Assembly (NCBI RefSeq): GCF_011927795.1
Contig: NZ_JAATJJ010000001.1
Coordinates: 954,666 to 1,018,665, forward strand
Source: Saonia flava
GTDB lineage: Bacteria; Bacteroidota; Bacteroidia; Flavobacteriales; Flavobacteriaceae
DNA: 64,000 nucleotides
Reading direction: 5' to 3'
Positions 9,467 to 19,003 of the stretch are shown in pieces (the first letter of the stretch is position 1; every line of letters begins with the position of its first letter). The translations under genes and the position numbers were made by a program. The notes below the pieces were generated by a model. It had not been told where the DNA came from. It ran no database searches and saw only the letters and a program-made list of their open reading frames with translations.

Positions 9467-9931
9467 ATGTCACTAGTAAAATTTAGAAGAAGACCATTTG
9501 GAAAACTTATTTCTCAAGATTTTTTCGATATGGATGATTTTTTTGATAACAGATCTTGGAGCAGGGATTTATTACCTGATCGCTTTTGGAATGGTAAAAC
9601 TGCAGAGCCTGCACTAAATATTAAGGAAACAGACGACAAGTTTGAAATTGAATTAGCAGCGCCAGGTTTTTCCAAGAAGGATTTTAATGTCACCATTGAT
9701 GATGGGTGTCTAAATATTTCGGCAGAAAAATCTAGCTCGGAAGAGGAAAAAGATGAGAACTACACTCGAAGAGAATTTAGTTATAATTCCTTTGAAAGGT
9801 CTTTGCAGCTACCAGACAGTGTAAAGGAAGAAGAAATTAAAGCAAGATACAATGATGGGATTCTAAGCTTTAACCTTGCAAAAAAAGAAGAAGCCAAAAA
9901 ACGGCCACCAAAAGTTATAGAAATAGCTTAG
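9467..9931 (+). CDS. Small heat-shock protein (Hsp20/alpha-crystallin)
   Basis: This 154-residue protein holds unfolding proteins in a refoldable state without ATP. The alpha-crystallin domain covers about residues 45-140, with ALNIKETDDKFEIELAAPGF at its start and YNDGILSFNLAKKEE near its end. The C-terminal I-x-I motif needed for oligomer assembly is present as IEI (151-153). The N-terminal arm is aromatic-rich (DFFDMDDFFDNR type), as expected for substrate binding. The nearest functional analogue in DosR-type dormancy is HspX. It is driven by palindrome 9388-9399; the ATPase gene follows 160 bp later on the same strand. Confidence 0.93.
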   Translation: MSLVKFRRRPFGKLISQDFFDMDDFFDNRSWSRDLLPDRFWNGKTAEPALNIKETDDKFEIELAAPGFSKKDFNVTIDDGCLNISAEKSSSEEEKDENYTRREFSYNSFERSLQLPDSVKEEEIKARYNDGILSFNLAKKEEAKKRPPKVIEIA

Positions 9932-9968
9932 GTATATTTTTCGATCCCTAACTTTTAAAAGCTATCCA

Positions 9969-10037
9969 TTTAATGCCCTCTCAATAAGCCTAACTTTCCA
10001 CATCCATCTATAAAATGTTAGCTAAGAGGGCATTAAA
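9969..10037 (+). other. Long inverted repeat between hsp20 and the cation ATPase
   Basis: Arms TTTAATGCCCTCT (9969-9981) and AGAGGGCATTAAA (10025-10037) are perfectly complementary. Inner arms CTAAC (9990-9994) and GTTAG (10017-10021) extend the fold. No T run follows, so this is either a weak terminator or an mRNA-processing or stability structure separating the levels of the two genes. No palindrome of the TGA-N6-TCA kind was found in this spacer. Confidence 0.6.
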
Positions 10038-10091
10038 CATAATAAAAATACATCTAAATTTATTTTTTTGTTATAAGAATCCATTCTTAAT

Positions 10092-12743
10092 ATGATTCCA
10101 AATCCATATGCACTTGCTATCAAGGATCTTCTACTAAACCTAAATAGTGATTTGGATTATGGTCTTTCCAAACAAGAGGCATCAAAACGTATAACTACTT
10201 TCAATAAAAACGAAATACCTCAAAAAGGGCCAAAAAAGAAATGGAAAATTCTCACTAATCAATTTACAGATCCTATAATCTATATTTTAGTTTTCGCTAC
10301 TTTGATAGCATTTTTTTTTAATGATATACCCGAGGGCGTAGCCATACTAATTGTGATTTTAATTACAATTGGTATTGGTTATTTCATGGAATTACAAGCA
10401 GTTCGTTCATTGGAATCGCTTCGTAAACTGGGTCAAACTGCAACCCTAGTTTTGCGTTCTGGAAAAATATCCAAAATAAAAGCCTCTCTTTTGGTTCCCG
10501 GTGATATTATATTATTGAATGTAGGAGATATTGTTCCCGCAGATGCACGCTTAATTAGACATGACAACCTAATGGTAAGAGAAAGTAGTCTAACCGGAGA
10601 AAGTATTTCCATAGAAAAAAACACAGCAATCTTGCCTGATAAAACACCGTTAACCGAACAGTATAATATGGTTTTTAAGGGAACACTGGTAGATGGGGGT
10701 TCGGGCAAGGCAATTATAACAGCAACCGGTGTCCATACCCAATTGGGGAAAATTCAACAAATGGGTATGGGAGTAAAAGAAGAAAAAACTCCTCTTGAGA
10801 AAAAATTGAGTCATTTAAGCAAATGGCTTATTAAACTAACCCTAATTTTTACCGTTCTTATTATTATTGTAGGCATATTAAAAGGTAAAGATTGGTTTTT
10901 AATGCTAGAAACTGGAGTGGCCCTTGCTGTAGCCACCATACCCGAAGGACTACCAATTGTTGCTACCATTGCCCTTGCAAGGGGTATGCTTCGCTTGTCA
11001 AAAAAAAATGTAATCATCAAGAATCTGGAAGCTGTAGAAACATTGGGAGCTACCAACATTATTTGTACAGATAAGACCGGAACACTTACCGAAGATTCAT
11101 TAAAAGTTCACACCCTACTCTTTGAAACTAATTCTGTTACAAATGTTTACAATAAAAAGAATAGTGTTTTTGAAAAACTAAAAGAAGAAAAGGCATTTCA
11201 AAAAATGATGATGGTATGTATTCTTTGTAACGATGCACAATTCTTGGGCAAAACTTTATATGGGGACCCCTTGGATATATCCCTAAAGGATTTTGCAAAA
11301 TATGTTGGATACAACGCAACAACCATCCGAAATCATTATCCAGAAATAAATCAACTTCCCTTCGACAACAAGCATAAATTAATGGCTACCGTCAATAAAA
11401 GTGATAAGGGCTTCCATATATATGTTAAAGGTGCCTTTGAAAGTGTCGTAGCGCATTGCGATACTATTCTTAAAGGCAATAAACCTATTCTCTTCAATGA
11501 TAAAAAAAAATGGTCCTTGTTGGTAGATGAGTTGGCATTAAAAGGATTAAGAACATTAGCTTTTGCATATAAAACGACCCTAAAAGAACCCGAAACAAAA
11601 CTATTGTTACAACAACTTACTTTCATTGGCGTCATAGGCTTTTTAGATCCCGCTCGTGAAGATGTAAAAGCTACCATTGACATATATAAAAAAGCAGGTA
11701 TTAGGGTGGTTATGATGACGGGGGATCATTTGGGCACAGCAAAGAAAATAGCGGAAGAAGTGGGCTTACTGCCTTTGAATGCACCTATTGAAAAAGTTCA
11801 GCATGGTAAAAATCTAGAAAATTTAAATAATATAGATGATGAAAAAGTAAAACAGATACTCAATGTCTCTGTTTTTGCCAGAGTGATTCCCGAACAGAAA
11901 TTAAACTTAGTGGGGTTTTACCAAAAAAATAAAAATATTGTAGGAATGATAGGTGATGGTATTAACGATATTCCTGCATTAATAAAAGCAGATATCGGTA
12001 TTACAATGGGAATTCGTGGAACAGAAGCGGCAAGGGAAGCCGCGGACATGATTTTGAGCAATGATAAATTCACAGCTATAGAACTGGCAATCCGTCAAGG
12101 TAGGGTTATCTACCAAAATATTCGTCAATTTGTGGTATATCTGTTATCCAGTAATCTAGCTGAAATAATTTCTGTAGGACTTGCTGCACTCCTTAATCTA
12201 CCTTCGCCATTATTGCCATTGCAAATTTTATTCTTAAATCTTATTACCGATATTTTTCCCGCATTGGCCTTGGGTCTTGGAAAAGGAGAGGAGAATATTA
12301 TGCAATTACCTCCCAGGAAATTTAACGAACCTATTATGACTACTAAGCTTTGGAAGGCAACTTTGCTATATGGGTTATCTATTAGTACAGCAGTGCTGGG
12401 AATAACAATTTACTCTCATTCTATTCTTGCATTGCCTCCTGTAACGATAAACAATATGGCATTCTTTACTTTAATTCTTGCCCAACTGCTCAACGTTTTT
12501 AACATTCCAAGTGAAAAAATTTCTTTTTTAAAAAATGAAGTGACCACTAATTTCTGGGTGTGGATGGCTCTAATTTTATGTGTTGTACTTACCATTGCAG
12601 CAATTTCCATTCCTCCAGTAGCAAAAGCACTTTCAATAGTACCTATCTCAAATGAACAGCTTGTTCTGGTTATTTTATTTGCCTTCGGCTCTCTTATTTT
12701 AGCACAATTTATAAAACGTTTTGTTTCAATTTTTCTAAAATAA
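10092..12743 (+). CDS. P-type cation-transporting ATPase (P2 class)
   Basis: This 883-residue inner-membrane pump couples ATP hydrolysis to cation transport. It has the N-terminal cation-ATPase domain, the actuator motif TGES at about 168, the helix-4 ion site PEGLP, phosphorylated Asp327 in DKTGTLTE, MTGDH and the hinge MIGDGINDIPALIKADIG. About ten transmembrane helices are visible, including a C-terminal bundle. Sequence class is P2A/P2B-like (Ca2+, Mn2+ or Na+/K+-type); the ion cannot be decided by eye. Mycobacterial CtpF, a member of the same broad class, is in the DosR regulon. The gene has no palindrome of its own, so co-expression would depend on read-through from hsp20. Confidence 0.93.
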   Translation: MIPNPYALAIKDLLLNLNSDLDYGLSKQEASKRITTFNKNEIPQKGPKKKWKILTNQFTDPIIYILVFATLIAFFFNDIPEGVAILIVILITIGIGYFMELQAVRSLESLRKLGQTATLVLRSGKISKIKASLLVPGDIILLNVGDIVPADARLIRHDNLMVRESSLTGESISIEKNTAILPDKTPLTEQYNMVFKGTLVDGGSGKAIITATGVHTQLGKIQQMGMGVKEEKTPLEKKLSHLSKWLIKLTLIFTVLIIIVGILKGKDWFLMLETGVALAVATIPEGLPIVATIALARGMLRLSKKNVIIKNLEAVETLGATNIICTDKTGTLTEDSLKVHTLLFETNSVTNVYNKKNSVFEKLKEEKAFQKMMMVCILCNDAQFLGKTLYGDPLDISLKDFAKYVGYNATTIRNHYPEINQLPFDNKHKLMATVNKSDKGFHIYVKGAFESVVAHCDTILKGNKPILFNDKKKWSLLVDELALKGLRTLAFAYKTTLKEPETKLLLQQLTFIGVIGFLDPAREDVKATIDIYKKAGIRVVMMTGDHLGTAKKIAEEVGLLPLNAPIEKVQHGKNLENLNNIDDEKVKQILNVSVFARVIPEQKLNLVGFYQKNKNIVGMIGDGINDIPALIKADIGITMGIRGTEAAREAADMILSNDKFTAIELAIRQGRVIYQNIRQFVVYLLSSNLAEIISVGLAALLNLPSPLLPLQILFLNLITDIFPALALGLGKGEENIMQLPPRKFNEPIMTTKLWKATLLYGLSISTAVLGITIYSHSILALPPVTINNMAFFTLILAQLLNVFNIPSEKISFLKNEVTTNFWVWMALILCVVLTIAAISIPPVAKALSIVPISNEQLVLVILFAFGSLILAQFIKRFVSIFLK

Positions 12744-12769
12744 AAACAATGTTTCACCCTACTCTATTT

Positions 12770-13555
12770 CTATATTGGCATAGAACTTTGTGAACTCTTG
12801 TGAACTGGTAATCCATTTATAGCTTCCAATGCCGCTTCGTACCCTAAACGGAATATGGGGTCTATGTTTTTTAAGGATAATGTACTATAATCACTCATAT
12901 TCTTGGGGCGAATCAACAAATTACAGTCATTAAATTTTGACATTGATTCACTGGCAATTTTTATTTGATATGCACGCTCCATGATATTATAAGAATGCTT
13001 AAGGTCCTCTATCTTTACTTTCTCGAGTGGGTTTACATAAATACCAACAATATGCTCACAGTACATTTTAATTAAATCTACAGGAAACACATTTAATGTT
13101 CCCCCATCCACATAGTAACCAGCTTCAATTTTCACTGGAGCAAATATTCCAGGAATAGCTGCAGAGGCCAAAATAGGCTTTATCAACTCTCCTTTATTAA
13201 ACACCTTCAGCGTACCATCAAGTAGATTGGTTGCCGTTATGTATAAAGGCTTTTTAAGCGTTTCAAAACTGTCTTCAGGTAAATACTCTTTCAAAAGGTC
13301 ATAAAACTTTAATGTATCCAAAAAACCTGGTTTTTTTCTAGCATATTTCTTAATTGTAAATAGTTGCACTCTCCTAAAAAAATCCATCATTTCTTCCCAA
13401 TTACACCCCCCTGCATATAGGGCTCCTACCACGGCACCTGCACTTGTACCTGCAATATGTGTGGGATGAATACCATATTCTTCCAAGGCCTTTATTGCCC
13501 CAATGTGGGCAACACCCCTTACTCCTCCTCCAGAAAGCACCAATCCAGTATTCAT
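12770..13555 (-). CDS. Patatin-like phospholipase
   Basis: This is a 261-residue cytoplasmic acyl hydrolase of the RssA/NTE-like patatin family. The oxyanion loop is SGGGVRG (8-14), the nucleophile elbow is GTSAG with Ser38, and the dyad Asp150 is in YVDGG. There is no signal peptide. The family cleaves phospholipids or lysophospholipids; the true substrate is unknown. The gene is monocistronic on the minus strand, tail to tail with the ATPase (26-bp gap). It has its own palindrome (13610-13621) with a perfect TACTTTTG -7 element 33 bp away. A lipid-remodelling role alongside the Mla-like operon is plausible. Confidence 0.9.
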   Translation of the reverse strand: MNTGLVLSGGGVRGVAHIGAIKALEEYGIHPTHIAGTSAGAVVGALYAGGCNWEEMMDFFRRVQLFTIKKYARKKPGFLDTLKFYDLLKEYLPEDSFETLKKPLYITATNLLDGTLKVFNKGELIKPILASAAIPGIFAPVKIEAGYYVDGGTLNVFPVDLIKMYCEHIVGIYVNPLEKVKIEDLKHSYNIMERAYQIKIASESMSKFNDCNLLIRPKNMSDYSTLSLKNIDPIFRLGYEAALEAINGLPVHKSSQSSMPI

Positions 13556-13609
13556 TTTATTGATATTTAAAAGATTAACAAAAGTATTTTGTACCCAACA
13601 ACCATAACA

Positions 13610-13621
13610 TGATATGCATCA
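13610..13621 (-). promoter_or_regulatory. Crp/Fnr-type palindrome for the patatin gene
   Basis: The site TGATATGCATCA is centred at 13615.5. The minus-strand -7 element TACTTTTG (13586-13579) is a perfect TAnnTTTG match, centred 33 bp away. Confidence 0.8.
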
Positions 13622-13651
13622 TAAATCCCCTTTTGATTTCAAAAATCATAA

Positions 13652-13663
13652 TGACCAATATCA
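13652..13663 (+). promoter_or_regulatory. Crp/Fnr-type palindrome for the kinase-regulator operon (autoregulation)
   Basis: The site TGACCAATATCA is centred at 13657.5. The -7 element TAGCTTTG (13687-13694), a perfect TAnnTTTG, is centred 33 bp downstream. The predicted 5' UTR is long (about 120 nt). The same 12-mer recurs at 40797-40808. Because the operon encodes the Crp-type regulator, this is the expected autoregulatory site. Confidence 0.8.
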
Positions 13664-13821
13664 TTTCTTAGAAAAAATAGCATCAATAGCTTTGACATAA
13701 CTAGTGATTGCCTCTGCAGGACTTTTTTTAAATAGAGAAATTCAAAAAGGCATAATCATCTAAAAATCAAAGAAATGCAATATATTAAATTATCATCATT
13801 TGAATAATAGAAAATAAGTCA

Positions 13822-16800
13822 ATGGATATTACTTTTTATCAAAACATTTTTGAACTTTCCTTTGAAGGGGTGCTTATAATGGATGACCATAGTACTATTC
13901 TTATGACAAATCCGTCATGCGATAAATTGTTCGGGTATGGTCCAGAAGAGCTAATAAATAAAAAAATGGAAACCTTGGTTCCTAACATTGATCCTGAATC
14001 AAAAAATAACAATTCCAAACTACTTGGATTTAAAAAAAATGGCTCCCAAGTTCCAATAAAAATTAAAAAAAGTTCTATAAAAATTCAAAATGAAAAAGCG
14101 ACACTAGTTTTTATAACAGACCACATTGTTCACATGCCAGCACAATTGGTATTGGAAACCGACAAACAAAAAATGAATGAAGCACAAAGGATTGCAAATT
14201 TGGGAAGCTGGTCCTGGAATTTAAAGACAGATGAACGCCATTGGTCAGATGAGTTCTATAGAATACTAGGGTTATCTCCTGGTAGTCCAAAACTAAATGC
14301 TGAGAGTGCTGTAGAATTTATACATCCAGATGACCGTGAGGCAGCCATCCAAGCAGTAAATAATGCCATTGAAAATCATATCCCCTATTCCTATCAAAAA
14401 AGAATTGTAAGAGAAGATGGTACCATAAGATATGTAGCGGCCAATGGTACGGTAGAATACAGCCCCAAAGGAAAACCAATTGTTATGATTGGAACTATGC
14501 AGGATGTTACAAACCAGAAATTGCTGGAGAAAAAACTTAAGGCAAGTGAACAAAAAAACAAAGCCATTTTGGAGGCCTTACCAGATGTACTAACAATTCA
14601 TGATAAAAATGGAACAATACTAGAAATACACGTACCCGACCCTTCCTATTTAATTGTGCCCAAAGAACAGCTAATAGGGAAAAACATTAAAGATTTACCC
14701 GTAGTTATGGGGGAGGCAATGGTAAAAGCATTTTCCGAAGTAGTGGACAGCCAAAAAATGAAACTCTTGGAAGTATCTGCTCCCATATCGGACAGAATGG
14801 TAGACTATGAATGCAGGTTAGTTCCTTTAATGCAAGACAAAATATTAACAATTTCCAGGAATATCACACAAAACAAAACATTACAAAACATATTACATCT
14901 TAGAAACAGGGCCCTGGAGGCGGCAGGGAACGGGATTATTCTTGTGGATGCCCAAGACACCAACCTACCAATAACCTATTGCAACAAGGCCTTTGTTGCT
15001 ATAACCGGTTATAGCAGAGAAGAATTAATTGGCCTCAACTGCCGCATTTTACAAAAAAATGATCGTGATCAAAAAGAAATTGCAATTATGGCAAAGGCCA
15101 TTCAAAAAGGAAAGCCATCAAGGGTAACAATTCGTAATTACCGTAAGGATGGTACACTTTTTTGGAACGATGTTTACATAACCCCACTACATAACCAAAA
15201 AGGAGAACTTACCCACTTTATTGGTGTGCATAACGACGCTACAAAACGTGTTAAGGAGAATTTATTGAAAGAAGAAGTAAGAAGTCTTCTGGAGATGATA
15301 GCCTTGCAAATGCCATTAAAAGAAATATGTGATAAAATAGTATTAACAATGGAAAAGGAAATGGAAGATGTTCTGGGGTCAATTTTTCTTGTTAATAAAG
15401 AAAAAGGTTCCTTGGAAAATTTATCTGCTCCAAGCCTTCCCAAGTCATTTACAAAAAATATAGAACTAGAAGCTATTGATAGTAATATTGCATGCTGCAT
15501 ATCTGCATTTTCTAAAAAGAAGGTGGTCGTAAAAGATATTGCCAATAGTGATTTAGAAAAAGGGTATATAGACCTAGCTATATCCCATGGAATACAATCT
15601 TGTCATTGCTACCCTATTATTTCTAACAATAACGAAGTGTTAGGTATTCTTTCCCTCTATAGCGGCAAGTCAAAAAGAATAAGGAAAGACAATGTGAAAG
15701 ATTTCATAAACCTAGTTTATTTGGCACTGGAACGATACAGATTTGTGTTAGATCTTAAAGAGAGTAGATTCCAATTAGAAAAATACTCAGAATTATTAGA
15801 AGAAAAGGTGAATGTCCGCACGAAACAGTTAAAAGCTACTTTATTGGAAGTAGAAGAAACCAACTTAAGCCTAGAAAACCAAATTTCAAAAACAAAAATA
15901 TCAGAGAGCAAGGCACAAACAAACTATACCATGTTTTCTACCATAGCCCAAAACTTCCCTAGAGGTATTATAATGGTTTTTAATTCCAATTTTGACCTTA
16001 TCTACCTGGAAGGAGAGGAATTACACCTCATGGCCCTTAAAAAAACAGACTTTATAGGCTTGAATGTTTCTGATATTCCAATTTTTTCAAAAAATGAAAT
16101 AAAGCAGATAAAAAATCATATTGAAAAAACATTACAGGGCAAAAATCTTGCTTTTGAAATGGAATACAATAAGAACAGTTACTCTGTAAATTCTTCACCA
16201 TTATATATAAGTAACACTGACAATGTAAGAGCACTATTTGTATACACTAATATATCCGATCAAAAGAGGGTACAACTAGAATTGACGAAGGCCCTTAAAT
16301 TGGAACAAGAGGTAAATGAACTAAAATCCCGTTTTATATCCATGGCCTCACATGAATTTAGAACTCCCCTAAGTGCTATTTTATCCTCTGCCATTCTTAT
16401 AGGAAAGCAGAACGCCCCGGGCATGGAGGAAAAAAGAGAAAGACATGTTAACAGAATAAGAACGAACATAAAGAATCTTGTGGTCATATTAAATGATTTT
16501 CTCTCATTGAGCAAGTTGGAAGAAGGGAAAGTGAGTGTACAACCGCAATATTTTGAATTGATACAGTTTTCAAAAATTTTAATAGAGGAAGTAGAACCAA
16601 CCAAAAAGGAGGGGCAGCTCCTTATTCTAAAACATGTGGATAAGGCAATAAATGTGTACTTGGACCCAAAATTATTGAGTCATATTCTTATCAATATTTT
16701 ATCCAATGCCATTAAATATTCGGATGAACTTAAAAAAATAATTTTCAAAATAGAACATGAAGAAAAATATTTAACATTGAAAATTACGGATCAAGGTATT

Positions 16801-17022
16801 GGAATCCCCGAAAATGAACAAAAAAGACTTTTCGAACGTTTTTTTAGAGCTAATAATGTTACCAATATTCAAGGCACTGGACTTGGATTACATATTGTAA
16901 AACAATATACAGAACTTATGGGAGGGACTGTGCAATTTACAAGTGAAGTCGGAAAAGGATCCTCCTTTACAATACAATTACCCTTAAACCTAGAACAAAA
17001 TGAAAAAAATACTACTGATTGA
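13822..17022 (+). CDS. LOV/PAS/GAF sensor histidine kinase
   Basis: This 1066-residue kinase has no transmembrane segments, so it is probably cytoplasmic. Domains in order: PAS (about 5-110), PAS_3-type (about 115-235, GSWSWNLKTDERHW), PAS (about 245-350), a LOV-like PAS (about 360-485), GAF (about 490-640), coiled coil (about 640-695), PAS (about 700-815), HisKA with phospho-acceptor His844 in ASHEFRTPLSA, and HATPase_c (NAIKYS, DQGIGIP, GTGLGLHIVKQY). The LOV-like unit keeps the hallmark GLNCRILQ with Cys407, the residue that forms the flavin adduct in photoactive LOV domains, plus NYRKDGTLFWN and FIGVHND. The stop overlaps the start of the regulator gene by 23 bp, so the two are translationally coupled partners. 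Blue-light or flavin-redox sensing is inferred, not shown. Confidence 0.92.
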   Translation: MDITFYQNIFELSFEGVLIMDDHSTILMTNPSCDKLFGYGPEELINKKMETLVPNIDPESKNNNSKLLGFKKNGSQVPIKIKKSSIKIQNEKATLVFITDHIVHMPAQLVLETDKQKMNEAQRIANLGSWSWNLKTDERHWSDEFYRILGLSPGSPKLNAESAVEFIHPDDREAAIQAVNNAIENHIPYSYQKRIVREDGTIRYVAANGTVEYSPKGKPIVMIGTMQDVTNQKLLEKKLKASEQKNKAILEALPDVLTIHDKNGTILEIHVPDPSYLIVPKEQLIGKNIKDLPVVMGEAMVKAFSEVVDSQKMKLLEVSAPISDRMVDYECRLVPLMQDKILTISRNITQNKTLQNILHLRNRALEAAGNGIILVDAQDTNLPITYCNKAFVAITGYSREELIGLNCRILQKNDRDQKEIAIMAKAIQKGKPSRVTIRNYRKDGTLFWNDVYITPLHNQKGELTHFIGVHNDATKRVKENLLKEEVRSLLEMIALQMPLKEICDKIVLTMEKEMEDVLGSIFLVNKEKGSLENLSAPSLPKSFTKNIELEAIDSNIACCISAFSKKKVVVKDIANSDLEKGYIDLAISHGIQSCHCYPIISNNNEVLGILSLYSGKSKRIRKDNVKDFINLVYLALERYRFVLDLKESRFQLEKYSELLEEKVNVRTKQLKATLLEVEETNLSLENQISKTKISESKAQTNYTMFSTIAQNFPRGIIMVFNSNFDLIYLEGEELHLMALKKTDFIGLNVSDIPIFSKNEIKQIKNHIEKTLQGKNLAFEMEYNKNSYSVNSSPLYISNTDNVRALFVYTNISDQKRVQLELTKALKLEQEVNELKSRFISMASHEFRTPLSAILSSAILIGKQNAPGMEEKRERHVNRIRTNIKNLVVILNDFLSLSKLEEGKVSVQPQYFELIQFSKILIEEVEPTKKEGQLLILKHVDKAINVYLDPKLLSHILINILSNAIKYSDELKKIIFKIEHEEKYLTLKITDQGIGIPENEQKRLFERFFRANNVTNIQGTGLGLHIVKQYTELMGGTVQFTSEVGKGSSFTIQLPLNLEQNEKNTTD

Positions 17023-18070
17023 GGATAATGAAGATGTCCGTGAAAATACTGCCGATATCATTGAATTGGCAAACTATGAGGTAGCCACTGCAGAAAACGG
17101 TAAAATTGGAGTGGAAAAGGCCATAAAAATGGTCCCAGATCTAATCATATGTGATATTATGATGCCAGAGATGGATGGCTATGAAGTTATAACAAGTTTG
17201 GGCAAAAACAGTAAAACCGCTAGTATTCCCTTTATTTTTTTAACTGCAAAGACAGGAAAGACAGATATGCGAATGGGTATGAATATGGGTGCAGATGACT
17301 ACTTGACCAAACCCTATGAAGAGAAGGAATTATTGGATGCCATTTCAAGTCGATTAAAGAAACATGATTTCCTAAAAAAAGAAATTGCCAAAAGCATGGA
17401 GGGCATCAATGTCCTTTTAAAGGAGGCTTCCCAATACATGGATTTGGAAAGTTTATCCAAAGATCAGAGCTTAAAAAGTTTTAAAAAAAAGGATATTGTA
17501 TTTTGGGAAGGTGATGGCGCACATTCGCTCTATTTCATTGAAAGTGGCACTGTAAAAACCTTCAAGAGCACAGAAGCTGGAAAAGAATTTGTGACCGGCA
17601 TTCATAATGCAGGAGATTTTTTAGGGCAATTGTCCCTGGTAAACAATAAAGGGGCCTATTGTGAAACAGCAACCATTTTGGAAGATGCTGAAATATTTGA
17701 AATTCCAAAAAACGATTTCACCAAATTATTGTATGAGAATCATATGGTTTCCCAAAAATTTATTGAAATGATTTCCAACAATTTAATTCACCTTCAAGAA
17801 CAATTGGTGGATATGGCATTTGTTTCTGTGAGACAGCGCGCTGCTAAAACACTATTAAAATTATTTGATAAGGGTATTGTAAATGATAGTGCCCATAGTG
17901 GTATTGGGATTCCAAGAGAAGATTTTGCCGGCATGATAGGAACGGCTACTGAAACAGCTATACGAACGCTGTCTGATTTTAAAGATGAAGGTTTAATTAC
18001 CACAGATCATGGCCGAAAAATTATTGTCTTGAACAGGGATGCCCTAAACCAGATTGCAAATTTTGGATAA
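17000..18070 (+). CDS. Response regulator: receiver fused to a Crp/Fnr transcription factor
   Basis: This is a 356-residue fusion. An N-terminal receiver (about 1-120) has phospho-acceptor Asp52 in ICDIMMPEMDG, Thr in LTAK and Lys in TKPYE. A linker leads to a cyclic-nucleotide-binding-fold domain (about 150-270; FWEGDGAHSLYFIESGTVK) and a Crp-type winged HTH (about 275-350). The recognition helix GTATETAIRTL keeps the E-T-x-x-R pattern that in FNR/Crp reads TGA half-sites. There is no N-terminal Cys cluster for an Fe-S centre as in FNR; control is expected by phosphorylation. It is therefore the best candidate to bind the 16 TGAY-N4-RTCA palindromes of the island, including one before its own operon. 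Receiver-Crp fusions are uncommon compared with NarL or OmpR types. Confidence 0.93.
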   Translation: MKKILLIEDNEDVRENTADIIELANYEVATAENGKIGVEKAIKMVPDLIICDIMMPEMDGYEVITSLGKNSKTASIPFIFLTAKTGKTDMRMGMNMGADDYLTKPYEEKELLDAISSRLKKHDFLKKEIAKSMEGINVLLKEASQYMDLESLSKDQSLKSFKKKDIVFWEGDGAHSLYFIESGTVKTFKSTEAGKEFVTGIHNAGDFLGQLSLVNNKGAYCETATILEDAEIFEIPKNDFTKLLYENHMVSQKFIEMISNNLIHLQEQLVDMAFVSVRQRAAKTLLKLFDKGIVNDSAHSGIGIPREDFAGMIGTATETAIRTLSDFKDEGLITTDHGRKIIVLNRDALNQIANFG

Positions 18071-18104
18071 ATACATCAATGATTATTAAATAAAACAACA
18101 TACA

Positions 18105-18116
18105 TGATAAATATCA
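18105..18116 (+). promoter_or_regulatory. Crp/Fnr-type palindrome for the sigma-like gene
   Basis: The site TGATAAATATCA is centred at 18110.5. At 33 bp downstream the octamer is CATTTTTA (18140-18147), one base off TAnnTTTR, the weakest -7 of the set. The start codon at 18178 is 62 bp from the site. Confidence 0.65.
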
Positions 18117-18177
18117 TTACAATACCTGATACAAGTTTGCATTTTTATGGTGTATAAAAATGATAAATTAAAACGTT

Positions 18178-18945
18178 ATGGAAAGCACATTAAATTACAA
18201 TAAAAAAGAGTTTCATGTCTTTGTAGCCAACATATTTCCTAATCTAGTGAAGTTCAGAGAAGAGAAAGATAAAACTTCCTTCAATGAATTATTGATTAAA
18301 GTCCTTCCAGAAGTTAAGCGGTATGTAACCAAAAGGCTTAATACTGCAATATCCAAAGGCAATATTCCAAGAGGTAAATATAAAACGGATGATTTTGTTG
18401 ACCAGCTTTTTATTGAAGTTTATGAACATTTGGAAGAGGTTGAAAATAAAAAAGACTTTCATTCTTGGCTGTTTAAAAAAGCAGATGAATTGTTGGAAGA
18501 GCGTATGGTAGAAGAGGAATTTGATTCGCTTTTTTTTGAAAACATTGATGACTATTCCAAAGCCGAGTGGGATGATATGGCCGAAAAATATACCATGGAT
18601 GGCGATGGAGATTTAATAATGGTGGATGAATTGGATGATATTTCCTATAGAAAACATGATTATATCTCCAAAAACATTTTTTTGGATGATGCCAATAAAA
18701 ATCTAATGGCTAAATTGGACAAGGATTTGGGTAAAGAAAATATCCTAAAGCATACGGAAATGGTACTACATCATTTATCTCCTTCCACTCGTGCAGTTTT
18801 CGACTTATTTACAGAACAGCATTTTGATTTGAAAGAAATTGCCACAATAAGAAACCATACTGTTCAAGAAGTTGAAGCCTTATTGGAAGAAGCCCGAAAA
18901 AGCCTTGAAAGTAGTTTTTATAATAGGTATATTAAAAATATGTAA
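18178..18945 (+). CDS. Divergent sigma-70-like protein
   Basis: This is a 255-residue acidic protein. Residues about 60-105 (KTDDFVDQLFIEVYEHL) look like sigma-70 region 2. Residues about 200-250 (LSPSTRAVFDLF, then DLKEIATIRNHTVQEVEALLEEA) look like region 4 with its HTH. Between them lies an unusually long acidic linker (about 110-190). The layout is that of an ECF-type sigma factor with a long insert, but similarity is modest, so it could also be a sigma mimic that binds an anti-sigma factor. No anti-sigma gene is adjacent. It follows the Crp-type regulator and has its own palindrome, so it may form a second tier of the circuit (inference). Confidence 0.72.
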   Translation: MESTLNYNKKEFHVFVANIFPNLVKFREEKDKTSFNELLIKVLPEVKRYVTKRLNTAISKGNIPRGKYKTDDFVDQLFIEVYEHLEEVENKKDFHSWLFKKADELLEERMVEEEFDSLFFENIDDYSKAEWDDMAEKYTMDGDGDLIMVDELDDISYRKHDYISKNIFLDDANKNLMAKLDKDLGKENILKHTEMVLHHLSPSTRAVFDLFTEQHFDLKEIATIRNHTVQEVEALLEEARKSLESSFYNRYIKNM

Positions 18946-19003
18946 GATTTTTTCAATACTATGGACTGCCCATTCACAGTATTGAATTTTATAAAATTTC
19001 CTA

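Noticed and set aside
9932-10091. A separate regulon site for the P-type ATPase
   Set aside because: No TGA-N6-TCA motif was found in the spacer, only an inverted repeat.
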